A DNA stretch of 64,000 nt, from positions 124,001-188,000 of the forward strand of contig CBESWG010000001.1 of assembly GCA_965533275.1 (NCBI GenBank), in the 5' to 3' direction. A program made the position numbers and the translations under genes. This DNA is from JAUXEH01 sp965533275. GTDB taxonomy: Bacteria; Acidobacteriota; Aminicenantia; Aminicenantales; Aminicenantaceae. Each line of letters starts with the position of its first letter. The first letter of the stretch is position 1. Below, one piece after another: positions 34,125 through 42,672 of this stretch. Under the pieces are notes generated by a model. It saw only the letters and a program-made list of their open reading frames with translations, made no database searches and was not told the DNA's origin.

Positions 34125-35378
34125 ATGAAAAAGAAAAGAGCAATCTTGATCTATTTCGTGTTTCTGATGGGAGTCACTCTTGTCGCCCAACAGCAGTCCT
34201 TCATCGAACAGTCCCTGGTGGTCAATATCGAGGTCCCGGTTCGCGTTTTCGACGGCCCCAAGTTCGTCGCCGACCTGACGATCAAAGATTTCGAGCTGCT
34301 CGAGAACGGAGTGGAGCAGAAGATCGAGGCCGTGTACTTGATCAGCGACCGCAGTATCGAAAGGAGCGATGAGAAGAAACGCTTTATGCCGGACACAGAA
34401 CGATCGTTCTATCTATTTTTTGAGATCGAGGTCTATACGCCGGAGCTCCAGCGTGCGATGCGGCTCTTTATTGACGAGGTCTATCTGCCCGGCGACAACC
34501 TGATAATAGTGACCCCGATCAAGACCTATCGCCTGAAACAGGATGCCACGGAGATCAAAAACGAGCAGGAGATCCTCGAGGAGATGCGGGGCTTTCTACG
34601 CAGGGATTCCCGTTCAGGAAACACGGAATTCCGCAACACGGTCGATGACCTCGAAGATCTGGCCCAGAACATCCAGTCAGATATTGATCTCAAGAAAAAT
34701 ACCGGGGGTGCGTTGACCGAGGGCGAGTTGGAGTTATTGGACCGGGCGGATTCCCAGAGAGTCATCGAGTACGCCGGGCTCATGACACGTCTCCAGACCA
34801 TGAGACAGGCGGACGAGCTGAGGCTGCTCGATCTGGCTGATCATTTAAAGGGCCAGATGGGACAGAAATATGTGTTCATGTTCTGGGAAAGAAAATACAT
34901 CCCCCAGGTCGAGCCCCAACTCATCAAGGAATACTTGGAGCTGTGGGAACAGGACCCCTATATGGAACAGACACTGTCGACGATCCTCGATGACCGTTTG
35001 ATGTACAACACTCGCGAGACCTATCTGGATTTAGATCGGATCAAGAAAAAATTCGCTGACAGCTCCACGGCCATCCACTTCCTGCAGATCAACCGTCCTC
35101 GAGCTAACCGCCGGGGGATCAAGTATTTCGAGAGGGCCGAGGACACCTACCACGCCTTCCGTGAGATCGTGGAGGCAACCGGAGGCTACTCAGAGAGCTC
35201 ACAGAATCCCGAATATCTGTTCAAGAATGCCCTGGACGCCTCGCGGAACTACTACCTGATCTATTATTCTCCCAAGGAACCCAAAGGAGACGGCGAGTTC
35301 AAGAACATCAAAGTGCGGATAAAAGGGGAGGAGCGGAAGCTCCGGATCCTGCACCGTGCCGGCTACTTCGATTATTAG
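34125..35378 (+). CDS. VWFA-related domain secreted protein, copy 1
   Basis: The 417-residue product has a signal peptide (ILIYFVFLMGVTLVAQ). A short beta domain follows (VNIEVPVRVFDGPKFVADL, then IKDFELLENGVEQKIEAVYL), which is the start of the 'VWFA-related acidobacterial domain'. The C-terminal end is typical: NYYLIYYSPKEPKGDGEF and RKLRILHRAGYFDY. The central region (about residues 160-330) is helical and charged. The classic MIDAS DxSxS is not present, so metal-dependent VWA ligand binding is doubtful. The start at 34125 follows GGAAGG. It forms a tandem pair with the next gene. Function unknown. Confidence 0.82.
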   Translation: MKKKRAILIYFVFLMGVTLVAQQQSFIEQSLVVNIEVPVRVFDGPKFVADLTIKDFELLENGVEQKIEAVYLISDRSIERSDEKKRFMPDTERSFYLFFEIEVYTPELQRAMRLFIDEVYLPGDNLIIVTPIKTYRLKQDATEIKNEQEILEEMRGFLRRDSRSGNTEFRNTVDDLEDLAQNIQSDIDLKKNTGGALTEGELELLDRADSQRVIEYAGLMTRLQTMRQADELRLLDLADHLKGQMGQKYVFMFWERKYIPQVEPQLIKEYLELWEQDPYMEQTLSTILDDRLMYNTRETYLDLDRIKKKFADSSTAIHFLQINRPRANRRGIKYFERAEDTYHAFREIVEATGGYSESSQNPEYLFKNALDASRNYYLIYYSPKEPKGDGEFKNIKVRIKGEERKLRILHRAGYFDY

Positions 35379-35448
35379 TGTGGGGATGCGGTTTCTTAAC
35401 GCTCCCCAAATCAGATACAATGGCCCCAGGAATATAGAGGAGAAGACG

Positions 35449-36669
35449 ATGAAAAAAGCTGTGTTCATTATTTTGGCATTCCTTCTGAGTTTCAGTACTT
35501 TCGCGCAGGAGCAGCATGAGGTTTCTGTCATCAACATCGAAGTGCCCGTTCGTGTCATGAGCGGGGGAAATTTTGTGGATACACTCAGCGCCCAGGATTT
35601 CGAGATATTCGAGAACGGGGAGCCGCAGAAAGTAAGCGCATTTTATCTGGTCAAGAACACCACTCTTGAGAAACAGGAGGGTGCATCCTGGTCCACGCCC
35701 AACACCGCACGGCGATTCTACATGCTCTTCCAGTTCCTGGAATACAATCCCCAGATCAACGCGGCCTTTGACCATTTCTTCCAGAATGTCATTCGGCCCA
35801 ACGATACCCTTACGATCATGACACCCATGAAACGCTATGACCTGTCGCGTGAGGCCCTGCAGAGCCAACCTCCCGAAAAACTGTCCCGGGACCTGCAGAC
35901 CGTGGTACGTAAAGATACCAAGATCGGTGCCGGCGACTATAACAGCCTCATGAACGACCTGAAGAAGATTGTACGCAGCATCTCCAGTCAGACCGGTGGA
36001 GTGGGAGGAATGGGGGGCGGGACCGAAGCTTCAGATACAGGGAGTGGATTTGGCATCGAGTTCCAGCTCCCGCGATACAAGGAAACGCTGACGAGGCTGG
36101 ACGAACTCCGCTTGGTCAATGAGCAGAAATTCCTGGCCTTTGCAGGCCAGATGAAGCGCCTGGACGCCCAGAAGGTTGTCTTCTTTTTCTATCAGAGGGA
36201 ATTCAGGCCGGAGATCGAAGGCCGCATACTCAACCTCTTGATGTCTCAGTACCAGGATCAACCCAATATCATGTCCGCCGTACAGGACCTCTTCACGCTG
36301 TACAGCCGGGACACTGCCATGGACGTGGAGAGGCTGAGCCAGGCGTTCGCCGATTCGGCCACCATGTTCAATTTCATTTTTATGAACAAAGAACCCGATA
36401 ACGTGCGGGGGATTTCCATGCGGGAACAATCCGAAGATGTCTTCAACACCTTTATGGAAGTCGCTGCTGCCACTGGAGGCATTGTTGACAACGCTCAGAA
36501 TCCCGAGGCGGGATTTCGATCGGCTGCTAAAGCAGCCTCGGATTATTATCTCCTTTACTACAGCCCCGCAAACTACCAGAAAGACGGCACTTTTAAAAAG
36601 ATCACCATAAAGATAAAGGGCCAAGAATATAAAGTCATTCATCGTTCGGGTTATTTCGCAACTGAATGA
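35449..36669 (+). CDS. VWFA-related domain secreted protein, copy 2
   Basis: The 406-residue product is a diverged paralogue of the preceding gene. It has a signal peptide (VFIILAFLLSFSTFAQ) and the same order of blocks: INIEVPVRVMSGGNFVDTL, AQDFEIFENGEPQKVSAFYL, a helical centre and a C-terminus with YYLLYYSPANYQKDGTF and HRSGYFATE. A Gly-rich insert (GGVGGMGGGTEAS) is unique to this copy. The start at 35449 follows GAGGAG. TACAAT at 35416-35421 may serve as its own -10. The role is unknown; the pair may work together at the cell surface. Confidence 0.82.
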   Translation: MKKAVFIILAFLLSFSTFAQEQHEVSVINIEVPVRVMSGGNFVDTLSAQDFEIFENGEPQKVSAFYLVKNTTLEKQEGASWSTPNTARRFYMLFQFLEYNPQINAAFDHFFQNVIRPNDTLTIMTPMKRYDLSREALQSQPPEKLSRDLQTVVRKDTKIGAGDYNSLMNDLKKIVRSISSQTGGVGGMGGGTEASDTGSGFGIEFQLPRYKETLTRLDELRLVNEQKFLAFAGQMKRLDAQKVVFFFYQREFRPEIEGRILNLLMSQYQDQPNIMSAVQDLFTLYSRDTAMDVERLSQAFADSATMFNFIFMNKEPDNVRGISMREQSEDVFNTFMEVAAATGGIVDNAQNPEAGFRSAAKAASDYYLLYYSPANYQKDGTFKKITIKIKGQEYKVIHRSGYFATE

Positions 36670-36693
36670 TCAGATAAATATCGTCCACATACG

Positions 36694-36752
36694 TTGACAA
36701 AGCAGCCGCAATATCCGATCATAGGAAATACAATAACTATAGGATAACTATA
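36694..36752 (+). promoter_or_regulatory. superoxide reductase promoter with direct repeats
   Basis: TTGACA (36694-36699), a 17-bp spacer and GATCAT (36717-36722) form a candidate promoter. Downstream, ATAACTATA occurs twice, at 36733-36741 and 36744-36752. The copies are 11 bp apart start to start, about one helical turn, which is the arrangement expected of a regulator site. Confidence 0.45.
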
Positions 36753-36771
36753 CATAACGAGGAGGGACACA

Positions 36772-37167
36772 ATGACAGATTTGAACGGCCTATTCCAGAC
36801 TGCAGATTGGACCCAGGAGAAACATGTGCCTGTGATCGATTCACCGGATGTCGTTAACAGCGGAGAGATAGTTGAGGTCAAGGTTACCGTGGGAAAGGAG
36901 ATATCCCATCCCAACACCACTCCGCATCATATCCGATGGATCACTGTGTTTTTTCATCCCGAGGGAAGCAAGTTTCCGTACCAGATAGGCAAAGCGGAAT
37001 TTTCAGCACATGGGGAATCCGCCGAAGGTCCGGATACGAGTTCGGTGTACACACAGCATGAGGCTGTTTTGAGCTTCAAGACCGATGTGGCCGGTACCAT
37101 CATCGCTGCCAGCCACTGCAACATACACGGGCTCTGGCAGGGATCTAAGAGTCTTTCCGTAGAGTAG
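36772..37167 (+). CDS. superoxide reductase (neelaredoxin type)
   Basis: The 131-residue protein is a one-iron superoxide reductase. It has the N-terminal EKHVP motif (E16, H18), HPNTTPHHIRW (H46 and H52/H53) and the C-terminal SHCNIHG motif (C116, H119). These form the Fe(His)4Cys site with its Glu gate. It lacks the N-terminal desulforedoxin domain. It reduces superoxide to hydrogen peroxide without releasing oxygen, a typical defence of anaerobes. It is monocistronic, with an AGGAGGGA ribosome site, and converges on the DUF4340 gene. Confidence 0.93.
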   Translation: MTDLNGLFQTADWTQEKHVPVIDSPDVVNSGEIVEVKVTVGKEISHPNTTPHHIRWITVFFHPEGSKFPYQIGKAEFSAHGESAEGPDTSSVYTQHEAVLSFKTDVAGTIIAASHCNIHGLWQGSKSLSVE

Positions 37168-37172
37168 TAATG

Positions 37173-37197
37173 GGAGGGCATTCTCCCCACTCCCTCC
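37173..37197. terminator. hairpin between convergent genes
   Basis: GGAGGG (37173-37178) pairs with CCCTCC (37192-37197) across a 13-nt loop between the stops of superoxide reductase and the DUF4340 gene. There is no U tract. It could act on both strands. Confidence 0.35.
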
Positions 37198-37219
37198 GGT
37201 GACCTTTCTCCGAAGGGGA

Positions 37220-38221
37220 TTATCTTATCTCAGCTTCCTTTTCCGCTAACGGGAACAGGTCTTTGTCTTTCTTTATAATTTGCTCTGCGCCGTAGGTCGA
37301 GAGCAGGAACGGATATGCATTCTCGGAAGAAATAGCGGGATATTTGCCGCTATCACCTTCCTGTTTCGTGAAAATCTTAAGAGTGAAGTCCTTCGTGCCC
37401 TTGACTGTCACGCTGAATACAGGCTCCATACTCTGTTCAGGGGATTCATCTTCCAGGAACTCGTCGCAGCGGAGGTCAGAGAGCGCAGAGAGGATGCCAT
37501 CGAGGACGGATTTTTCTCCCATTCGGCCATCGGCCAAGACCCAGGCTTCCTGTTCCCCGGGCGGTGGGGTAGTGGTGGCATTGTCCTGTTGCGCTACAGC
37601 CGTGTCTTCCTGAGCCGGAGGCAGCATGGTTTTCGTAAAGGTCATCGCCTCACCAGCCGTTGAGATGATTATCTCGCTGATCTCATTTTTATCAAAGCCC
37701 ATCACGGTCTTGTAACGCAGATCATTTATCTCGAGCTCGAACCTGCTGCGGAAGGATCCCTTGGCATAATAGATCCGAGTGTCGTCCATCATCCGGACGA
37801 ATGTATGTCGATATGTCGAGGGTGTCTTACCGATGTCGAACTGCCGCAGCAGTTCATCCCCATGGAAAGCTTTGACCATGATCTTGCTGTCTTCATCCAG
37901 GTCATAACGCTGGAAATCCTGGCTTTCTGCGGCCAGATCGGTGAGCTGCAGTTCGGATATGGTTTTCAGCATATCCTGGATCTTGACCGGGTCGGCCGGA
38001 AATTCCTGAGGATGTATCGTCCACACATCACCCTCACCGGACATAACCTGGGATCCATCCGCCTTTATTACTTCGATCCGGGTGATATCCGCCTGATCAA
38101 AGGCCTTGAGACGGGGGACGGAATAGCTCATCTTGCTGCGCCCGGTTCCGAACAGCAGGTAGATGAGAAGAACGGCGATGATTCCCAACAGGATCATGTA
38201 TTCTTTTTTCTTTATTTTCAT
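37220..38221 (-). CDS. DUF4340 protein of a Gld-like ABC operon
   Basis: The 333-residue protein has one N-terminal membrane segment (YMILLGIIAVLLIYLLFG). Repeated beta-rich DUF4340 units follow, such as DITRIEVIKADGSQVMSGEGDVWTIHP. Most of it should face the periplasm. It ends the four-gene operon, 15 bp after the GldG-like gene. DUF4340 proteins often accompany ABC-2 systems with GldG; the role is not established, but it is likely an accessory subunit of the transporter. A Pro/Gln-rich insert (about residues 200-225) looks unstructured. Confidence 0.82.
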   Translation of the reverse strand: MKIKKKEYMILLGIIAVLLIYLLFGTGRSKMSYSVPRLKAFDQADITRIEVIKADGSQVMSGEGDVWTIHPQEFPADPVKIQDMLKTISELQLTDLAAESQDFQRYDLDEDSKIMVKAFHGDELLRQFDIGKTPSTYRHTFVRMMDDTRIYYAKGSFRSRFELEINDLRYKTVMGFDKNEISEIIISTAGEAMTFTKTMLPPAQEDTAVAQQDNATTTPPPGEQEAWVLADGRMGEKSVLDGILSALSDLRCDEFLEDESPEQSMEPVFSVTVKGTKDFTLKIFTKQEGDSGKYPAISSENAYPFLLSTYGAEQIIKKDKDLFPLAEKEAEIR

Positions 38222-38236
38222 GGTCTTGCTCCCTGA

Positions 38237-40486
38237 TCAGACCTTCCCGCCGCTGAACATGGCCTGAATGGTTTTGCGTCTGGCCTTGCGTCGGAACCAC
38301 ACATAGATACCACACAGCACGAGCAAGGCCGGCAGGCCGGCAATGTTCACGACCTTGACCAGGGTTCGTGTGAATGCTTTAGTATCTTTGAGGGGATTGA
38401 AGCGCTGATTCTTGCCACGCATGACCGCGATGTCCTCCTGGTCGTTGAGGAAGTCGATGGTATTGAGAAGGAAGACCGAATTGGGTGACTGGCCCTGCTG
38501 GCCGAGGATGTTGTCGGTGAGGATCTCGCTCGATGAGATGAGGAAGATTCGGCCGGGACGGCCCTTGGTCAGGACGCCCTTTTCCCCAGTTATCTGTGAT
38601 TCCACCCTCGCTGGTTCTTCTTCGGGTTTTTCCTCGGAAGTGGCTTCGTCCCCTATTTCCTCGCCGGCAAGATTGTCCGGTTCGTCGGATACGGGCTCGG
38701 GTTTGTCCGGGACCGGTCTGTCCGCAAAATAACTGGGGAATTCACCCTCGAGGAGATAGGCCAGAGCATGCTGAGATTTTTCGTCGGGATTCATGGGCGG
38801 GCGGATCATGAAGGGTGTCAGGTTGATCTGGCCCGCCATCTCCCAGGCATCTCCGGTGGTGGCCATCATCTGCGTGGCATCCAGACCGTTTTCGTTTAAA
38901 CGTTCCTCATCCAGCACGACCGGGGAGACCCGGTACATGATGAGTTCCTTAACATTCGATAAAAAATCCAGGCGGTGGTTGATGTTCTCGTTTTTGATGA
39001 TGGGGGCGAAGTAGATCGGAGTTTCGCCCATCTGCTGATCCCGGGAGACATAGCAGCTCTCATCCATCACATAGGATTTCCTGATGGACGCACCATAGTG
39101 GTCCAGGAGTTTTTCGAGGCCTGTGTTGAGGGGGAGATAGGCCGGCTGCTGCATTCCGTACATCTGCTGTTGCTGCTGAGGGCGGATTTCGTTGAAGGCA
39201 TCCAGGAAAAGAGCCAGCGATTTCCCCTTCATCAGGAACTGGTCGATCTGGAGCAGCTCCCAGTCGCTGAAGCTCTGCTTGGGGCCTGCGATGATGAGGG
39301 TGTCCACACTCTCTGGGATCCCATTCTCAGTCATGTCTATCTGATTGATGGTGTAGCGTTCGCTGAGGAGGGCGTTGAATTGGGTGAGGGATCCGACCTG
39401 CTGCTGCATCATCTGCAGCTGAGGCGGGAGGTCACCGGCGAGGGCCTGGGTGCCGTGCGTCGAGAGATATCCGATCTCCTCGTGTATATTGATCAGGTTG
39501 TCCACGTTCTCTTCGATGAAGCTCTCGATCTGGGCGCCCTCAACGATCGCGAACTGATCCTGGAGCCCCTGGCTGGTCAGGTTCAGGCTGGAACTCAGGA
39601 GCTGCATCTCCACGGATTTACCTCCAAATTCCATGCCCAGCCCAAGATACCCGGAGCCGGCGGGACTGATGCTGCCGTCGGGGCGCGTGAATTCGGGCCA
39701 TTGCAGGCCAAAGCGGCGGTAGGGTGCGAGCTCCTCTTCCGGCGGTTGCTGGAGAGAAGGGTCCATCGTAATGAATTCCAGTTGGCCGTATGTCTTGTCA
39801 TTCTGGGCTTTGACGACCTCTGCTACGCGGTCCTTGAGCCCCTCCAGGCCCTCTAAGCCCACCTGAGGCGCAATCTCAGCAAGAGACGAAGACTGGACCA
39901 GTTTGACGCGAATCTTCTCCGGGAGATTGAGCAGAGCAGAGATCTTGTTGTTCATTTTCTGTATGGTGCTGGTGATCTGGTATTCCAGCCCTTCGGTAGA
40001 GGTGAGGGCGGGAAGGCGTTCGATGATATCGCCGTGTACGAAGGCCATCCCCATATATGCCCGCTGGACCTTGGCCTCGTCCTGTTCGATCGTCTGGACA
40101 TTGACAGGATAGATGCCGTAATCCTGGGCCATCTGGCGATTTTCCTCGGCTTCCTCGCTGAGTTCACTCTCCTTGGCGCTTACATTGAAGAAACGGTAGC
40201 TCAGGTTCTTCCGGGCATGCGCCCCATACTCGTCCAGGAGATCGTGCAGATAGCGTTCGATGTTGTTGTAGGGGGCGGGCAGGTTCTTCGAAAAGAACAC
40301 ATTGATGGTCATTGGTTCGTTGAGGGTCGATACTGCCCTCTTACTGGCCCTAGACAGGGAATAGAGTCCATTGGCCGTGAGGTCCAGGCGGAAAAAAAGA
40401 TTCTGTCCGACCAGGATCACGAGGATCAGGATGACCAGATAGAGCCCGAAGGTAGTGAACTTTGTCATGTCTCTTTTCTTTTCCAT
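38237..40486 (-). CDS. GldG-like ABC transporter auxiliary protein
   Basis: The 749-residue protein begins with a membrane segment (LYLVILILVILVGQNLFF) and the family motif RLDLTANGLYSLSRASKR. A GldG/IftA-like periplasmic domain follows (MTINVFFSKNLPAPYNNIERYLHDLLDEYG) and then an ABC-type auxiliary region. A second membrane segment near the C-terminus (VVNIAGLPALLVLCGIYVWF) ends in a basic cytosolic tail. A strongly acidic low-complexity insert lies at about residues 605-645. It would partner the ATPase and permease in the same operon. GldG is required for gliding in Flavobacteria; outside that group the family is tied to export of unknown cargo. Confidence 0.86.
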   Translation of the reverse strand: MEKKRDMTKFTTFGLYLVILILVILVGQNLFFRLDLTANGLYSLSRASKRAVSTLNEPMTINVFFSKNLPAPYNNIERYLHDLLDEYGAHARKNLSYRFFNVSAKESELSEEAEENRQMAQDYGIYPVNVQTIEQDEAKVQRAYMGMAFVHGDIIERLPALTSTEGLEYQITSTIQKMNNKISALLNLPEKIRVKLVQSSSLAEIAPQVGLEGLEGLKDRVAEVVKAQNDKTYGQLEFITMDPSLQQPPEEELAPYRRFGLQWPEFTRPDGSISPAGSGYLGLGMEFGGKSVEMQLLSSSLNLTSQGLQDQFAIVEGAQIESFIEENVDNLINIHEEIGYLSTHGTQALAGDLPPQLQMMQQQVGSLTQFNALLSERYTINQIDMTENGIPESVDTLIIAGPKQSFSDWELLQIDQFLMKGKSLALFLDAFNEIRPQQQQQMYGMQQPAYLPLNTGLEKLLDHYGASIRKSYVMDESCYVSRDQQMGETPIYFAPIIKNENINHRLDFLSNVKELIMYRVSPVVLDEERLNENGLDATQMMATTGDAWEMAGQINLTPFMIRPPMNPDEKSQHALAYLLEGEFPSYFADRPVPDKPEPVSDEPDNLAGEEIGDEATSEEKPEEEPARVESQITGEKGVLTKGRPGRIFLISSSEILTDNILGQQGQSPNSVFLLNTIDFLNDQEDIAVMRGKNQRFNPLKDTKAFTRTLVKVVNIAGLPALLVLCGIYVWFRRKARRKTIQAMFSGGKV

Positions 40487-40495
40487 GAGGATCTC

Positions 40496-41203
40496 CTATT
40501 TTTTCTCCTGCATGACCAGGTGGGTCGTGAACAGAGTAACGAATGTGAGGGCCAGGAAATACAAAATGTTCCGGGAGTCCAGTACACCCTTTGCTATGCT
40601 CTGGAAATGGAAGTTGGCACTCAGGTACTGAAACAATCCTACAAGCCAGCTCGGAAGGAAAAAGAGGACAAAATCCATGAGCATGGTGAGGCTAAAACAG
40701 ATGGCGACGGCAATGATGAACGCGACCACTTGATTGCGTGTTAAGGAAGAGGCCAACAGACCGATCGCGCTGAAAGCCGCGCCCAGCAGGAGTGCTCCAA
40801 AGTATCCTCCTATAACCGGCCCCCAATCGAGATCTCCCAGCAGGCTAGTGGTCACGGCATACACAAGAGTCGGGGAGAGCATGAGGGCCACGAAGGCGAC
40901 TGCGGCCAGGAATTTTCCCAGGATGATGTCTCTGTATGTCACCGGCAGGGTAATCAGCAGCTCAAAGGAGCCTACATTGATCTCCTCGGAAAAGAGCCGC
41001 ATGGTCACCGCCGGGATCACAAAAGCAAATGTTATGGGCAGCAGGGAAAAAAAGCGTGTGAGGCTGGCCTGACGTTCCAGAAAAAATGTGGAATAGAAGA
41101 GCCAGCCGATGATGACCAGGAAAACGGAGATCACGATGTAGGCGATGGGTGAAACGAAATACGCCCTGAATTCCTTCTTGAAGATGTGTTTCGTGTTTTG
41201 CAT
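40496..41203 (-). CDS. ABC-2 type transporter permease, GldF-like
   Basis: The 235-residue protein has six hydrophobic segments, starting with AYIVISVFLVIIGWLFYS. The motifs SFELLITLPVTYRDIILGKF and GYFGALLLGAAFSAIGLLASSLTRNQ are typical of ABC-2/GldF permeases. The start is the ATG at 41203, after AAGGAAAC; the longer in-frame extension overlaps the ATPase gene and is not protein-like. It is 10 bp upstream of the GldG-like gene. Confidence 0.88.
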   Translation of the reverse strand: MQNTKHIFKKEFRAYFVSPIAYIVISVFLVIIGWLFYSTFFLERQASLTRFFSLLPITFAFVIPAVTMRLFSEEINVGSFELLITLPVTYRDIILGKFLAAVAFVALMLSPTLVYAVTTSLLGDLDWGPVIGGYFGALLLGAAFSAIGLLASSLTRNQVVAFIIAVAICFSLTMLMDFVLFFLPSWLVGLFQYLSANFHFQSIAKGVLDSRNILYFLALTFVTLFTTHLVMQEKK

Positions 41204-41205
41204 GG

Positions 41206-41922
41206 TCAGTTTCCTTGCGTGAGTCTGTGGAATATGGCCTCGAAGGTTTGTTCCTTGAATTCCTTGCGCAGATTCTCCAGCGTATCGTCGGCTACCTTCT
41301 GGCCCTGGTTCACGATGACGATCCGGTCGCAAGTCGCCTCTGCCTCGCTGAGGATATGGGTGGAGAAAATGATGGTCTTTTCCTTGCCGATGCGCCGTAT
41401 GATATCCCGCGTTTCCACGATCTGATTGGGATCGAGACCTGAAGTCGGCTCGTCCAGCACCAGGATCTCCGGATCTCCCATGAGCGCATGGGCGATCCCC
41501 ACCCTCTGGCGATATCCCTTTGACAGCTCATTGATCGCCATGTGCATGACCTGATTGAGGCTGCACAGGTCTGCCAGGTCTCGGATGTGAGCGACCTTCC
41601 TGTCGGATGCGACTCCGCGCACGTCGGCCACAAAGTCGAGGTAGTCATATACCAGCATCTCCTGGTAGAGGGGGGCGGCCTCGGGCAGGTAGCCGATAAG
41701 CCTCTTTATCTCTGTCATATCCTCGGAGATATGAAAGTCCTTGACGCGGATATCTCCCGAACTTGGTTTCAGGTATCCGGTGAGTATGCGGTAAATGGTC
41801 GTTTTCCCAGCGCCATTGGGTCCCAACAGACCCAGGATTTCTCCCTTGTGGATGTCGAAGCTCACATGATCCACTGCGCAGAGATCTCCATAGTATTTCG
41901 TCAGATCTTGGATCGCGATCAT
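41206..41922 (-). CDS. ABC transporter ATP-binding protein, GldA-like
   Basis: The 238-residue ATPase has Walker A GPNGAGKTT, a Q-loop in IGYLPEAAPLY, the signature ELSKGYRQRVGIAHAL and Walker B ILVLDEPTSGLDP. The switch His is in FSTHILSEAE. LSKGYRQRVG is typical of the GldA/CcmA-like subgroup. Start at ATG 41922 or 41925; the former has the better spacing from AAGGAG. It leads the operon ATPase-permease-GldG-DUF4340 and lies 2 bp from the permease gene. Confidence 0.92.
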   Translation of the reverse strand: MIAIQDLTKYYGDLCAVDHVSFDIHKGEILGLLGPNGAGKTTIYRILTGYLKPSSGDIRVKDFHISEDMTEIKRLIGYLPEAAPLYQEMLVYDYLDFVADVRGVASDRKVAHIRDLADLCSLNQVMHMAINELSKGYRQRVGIAHALMGDPEILVLDEPTSGLDPNQIVETRDIIRRIGKEKTIIFSTHILSEAEATCDRIVIVNQGQKVADDTLENLRKEFKEQTFEAIFHRLTQGN

Positions 41923-42052
41923 CATCCTCTCCTTTTCAGTCCTGATCACTTAACAAGCAATCAAAAAACATCACTTTCCTAGTTATTTTTGTCAAAACGA
42001 GGTATCCCGGATTGACCGGGCCCTCACTAAGCGGTATCGGTCTGGATAATAG

Positions 42053-42081
42053 TGTATACACCAAGATGCGTTTGAAGTCAA
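42053..42081 (-). promoter_or_regulatory. promoter of the Gld-like ABC operon
   Basis: On the minus strand, TTGACT (42081-42076), a 17-bp spacer and TATACA (42058-42053) make a strong sigma-70 match. The 5' UTR would be about 125 nt and contains a small CCCGG-ATTGA-CCGGG hairpin (42006-42020). Confidence 0.7.
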
Positions 42082-42112
42082 CATCCTGAAAAGAAACGTG
42101 TTAGATACGGCT

Positions 42113-42601
42113 TCAGTATTCGTCCAGGTGGCTGAACTCCGCGTCTTCCAGCCACTGCTCGGGTCTCTCCACCATTTGGATGATGTTATCCAGAACTTGC
42201 GCCTGTTTCCCTTCCTCTTTGATCAAGGCTTCCAGTCGATTCCGCCCGGGCAGATCAGGGAGCGTGCTTTGGATCTTCTTGTATAGCTCCTGTTTTTCCA
42301 GGACCAGGTCCCGGGCTTCGCGGTAGAGATGGAGCTGATTCATACTGCAGCTAAAGGTGTCTTTCTGTGCTCTCATTTTCTCGAGAAGCTGCTTTATTTC
42401 GGAGAATGTTTCTGGCTCTCCCCGGCTCGCTCCCTTCTCGTCCTGCATGGTCCTGAGGCTTGCCAGATGCTCCTCATGGTCAGCTATCAACATGTGGAGG
42501 ATACGGCGCACTCCTTCATGAGCGGAACACTGTTCCGCCAGGTCTCGGTACTTTTTAATGGCCTCGATCTCGAGCTCCATCGCAGTTTTCATGAATTCCA
42601 T
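42113..42601 (-). CDS. ferritin-like/rubrerythrin-like four-helix protein with altered metal motifs
   Basis: The 162-residue all-helical protein aligns with ferritin-like diiron proteins: MKTAMELEIEAIKKYRDLAEQ, ADHEEHLASL and a second helix pair, LYREARDLVLEKQELYKKI and LIKEEGKQAQVLDNII. In active members both halves carry ExxH. Here the first reads H42-E-E-H45 and the second E-G-K-Q133, so each pair has lost a usual ligand. It may bind metal differently or be structural. No rubredoxin domain follows. It has a good ribosome site (AAAGGAG) and promoter. Stress-related function is inferred only. Confidence 0.75.
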   Translation of the reverse strand: MEFMKTAMELEIEAIKKYRDLAEQCSAHEGVRRILHMLIADHEEHLASLRTMQDEKGASRGEPETFSEIKQLLEKMRAQKDTFSCSMNQLHLYREARDLVLEKQELYKKIQSTLPDLPGRNRLEALIKEEGKQAQVLDNIIQMVERPEQWLEDAEFSHLDEY

Positions 42602-42627
42602 ATTTTCTCCTTTCAGAGGGTAACGTT

Positions 42628-42656
42628 ATTATCGTTCCTATTGCTCCGGATATCAA
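42628..42656 (-). promoter_or_regulatory. promoter of the ferritin-like gene
   Basis: On the minus strand, TTGATA (42656-42651), a 17-bp spacer and GATAAT (42633-42628) form a near-consensus promoter. Its -10 is embedded in GAACGATAAT. The same 10-mer occurs in the opposite orientation at 42686-42695. Confidence 0.65.
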
Positions 42657-42672
42657 TTAAAATAGCGAAGCC

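Noticed and set aside
42006..42020. CCCGG-ATTGA-CCGGG hairpin in the ABC operon leader as a riboswitch
   Set aside because: Only a 5-bp stem is seen, with no conserved aptamer features.
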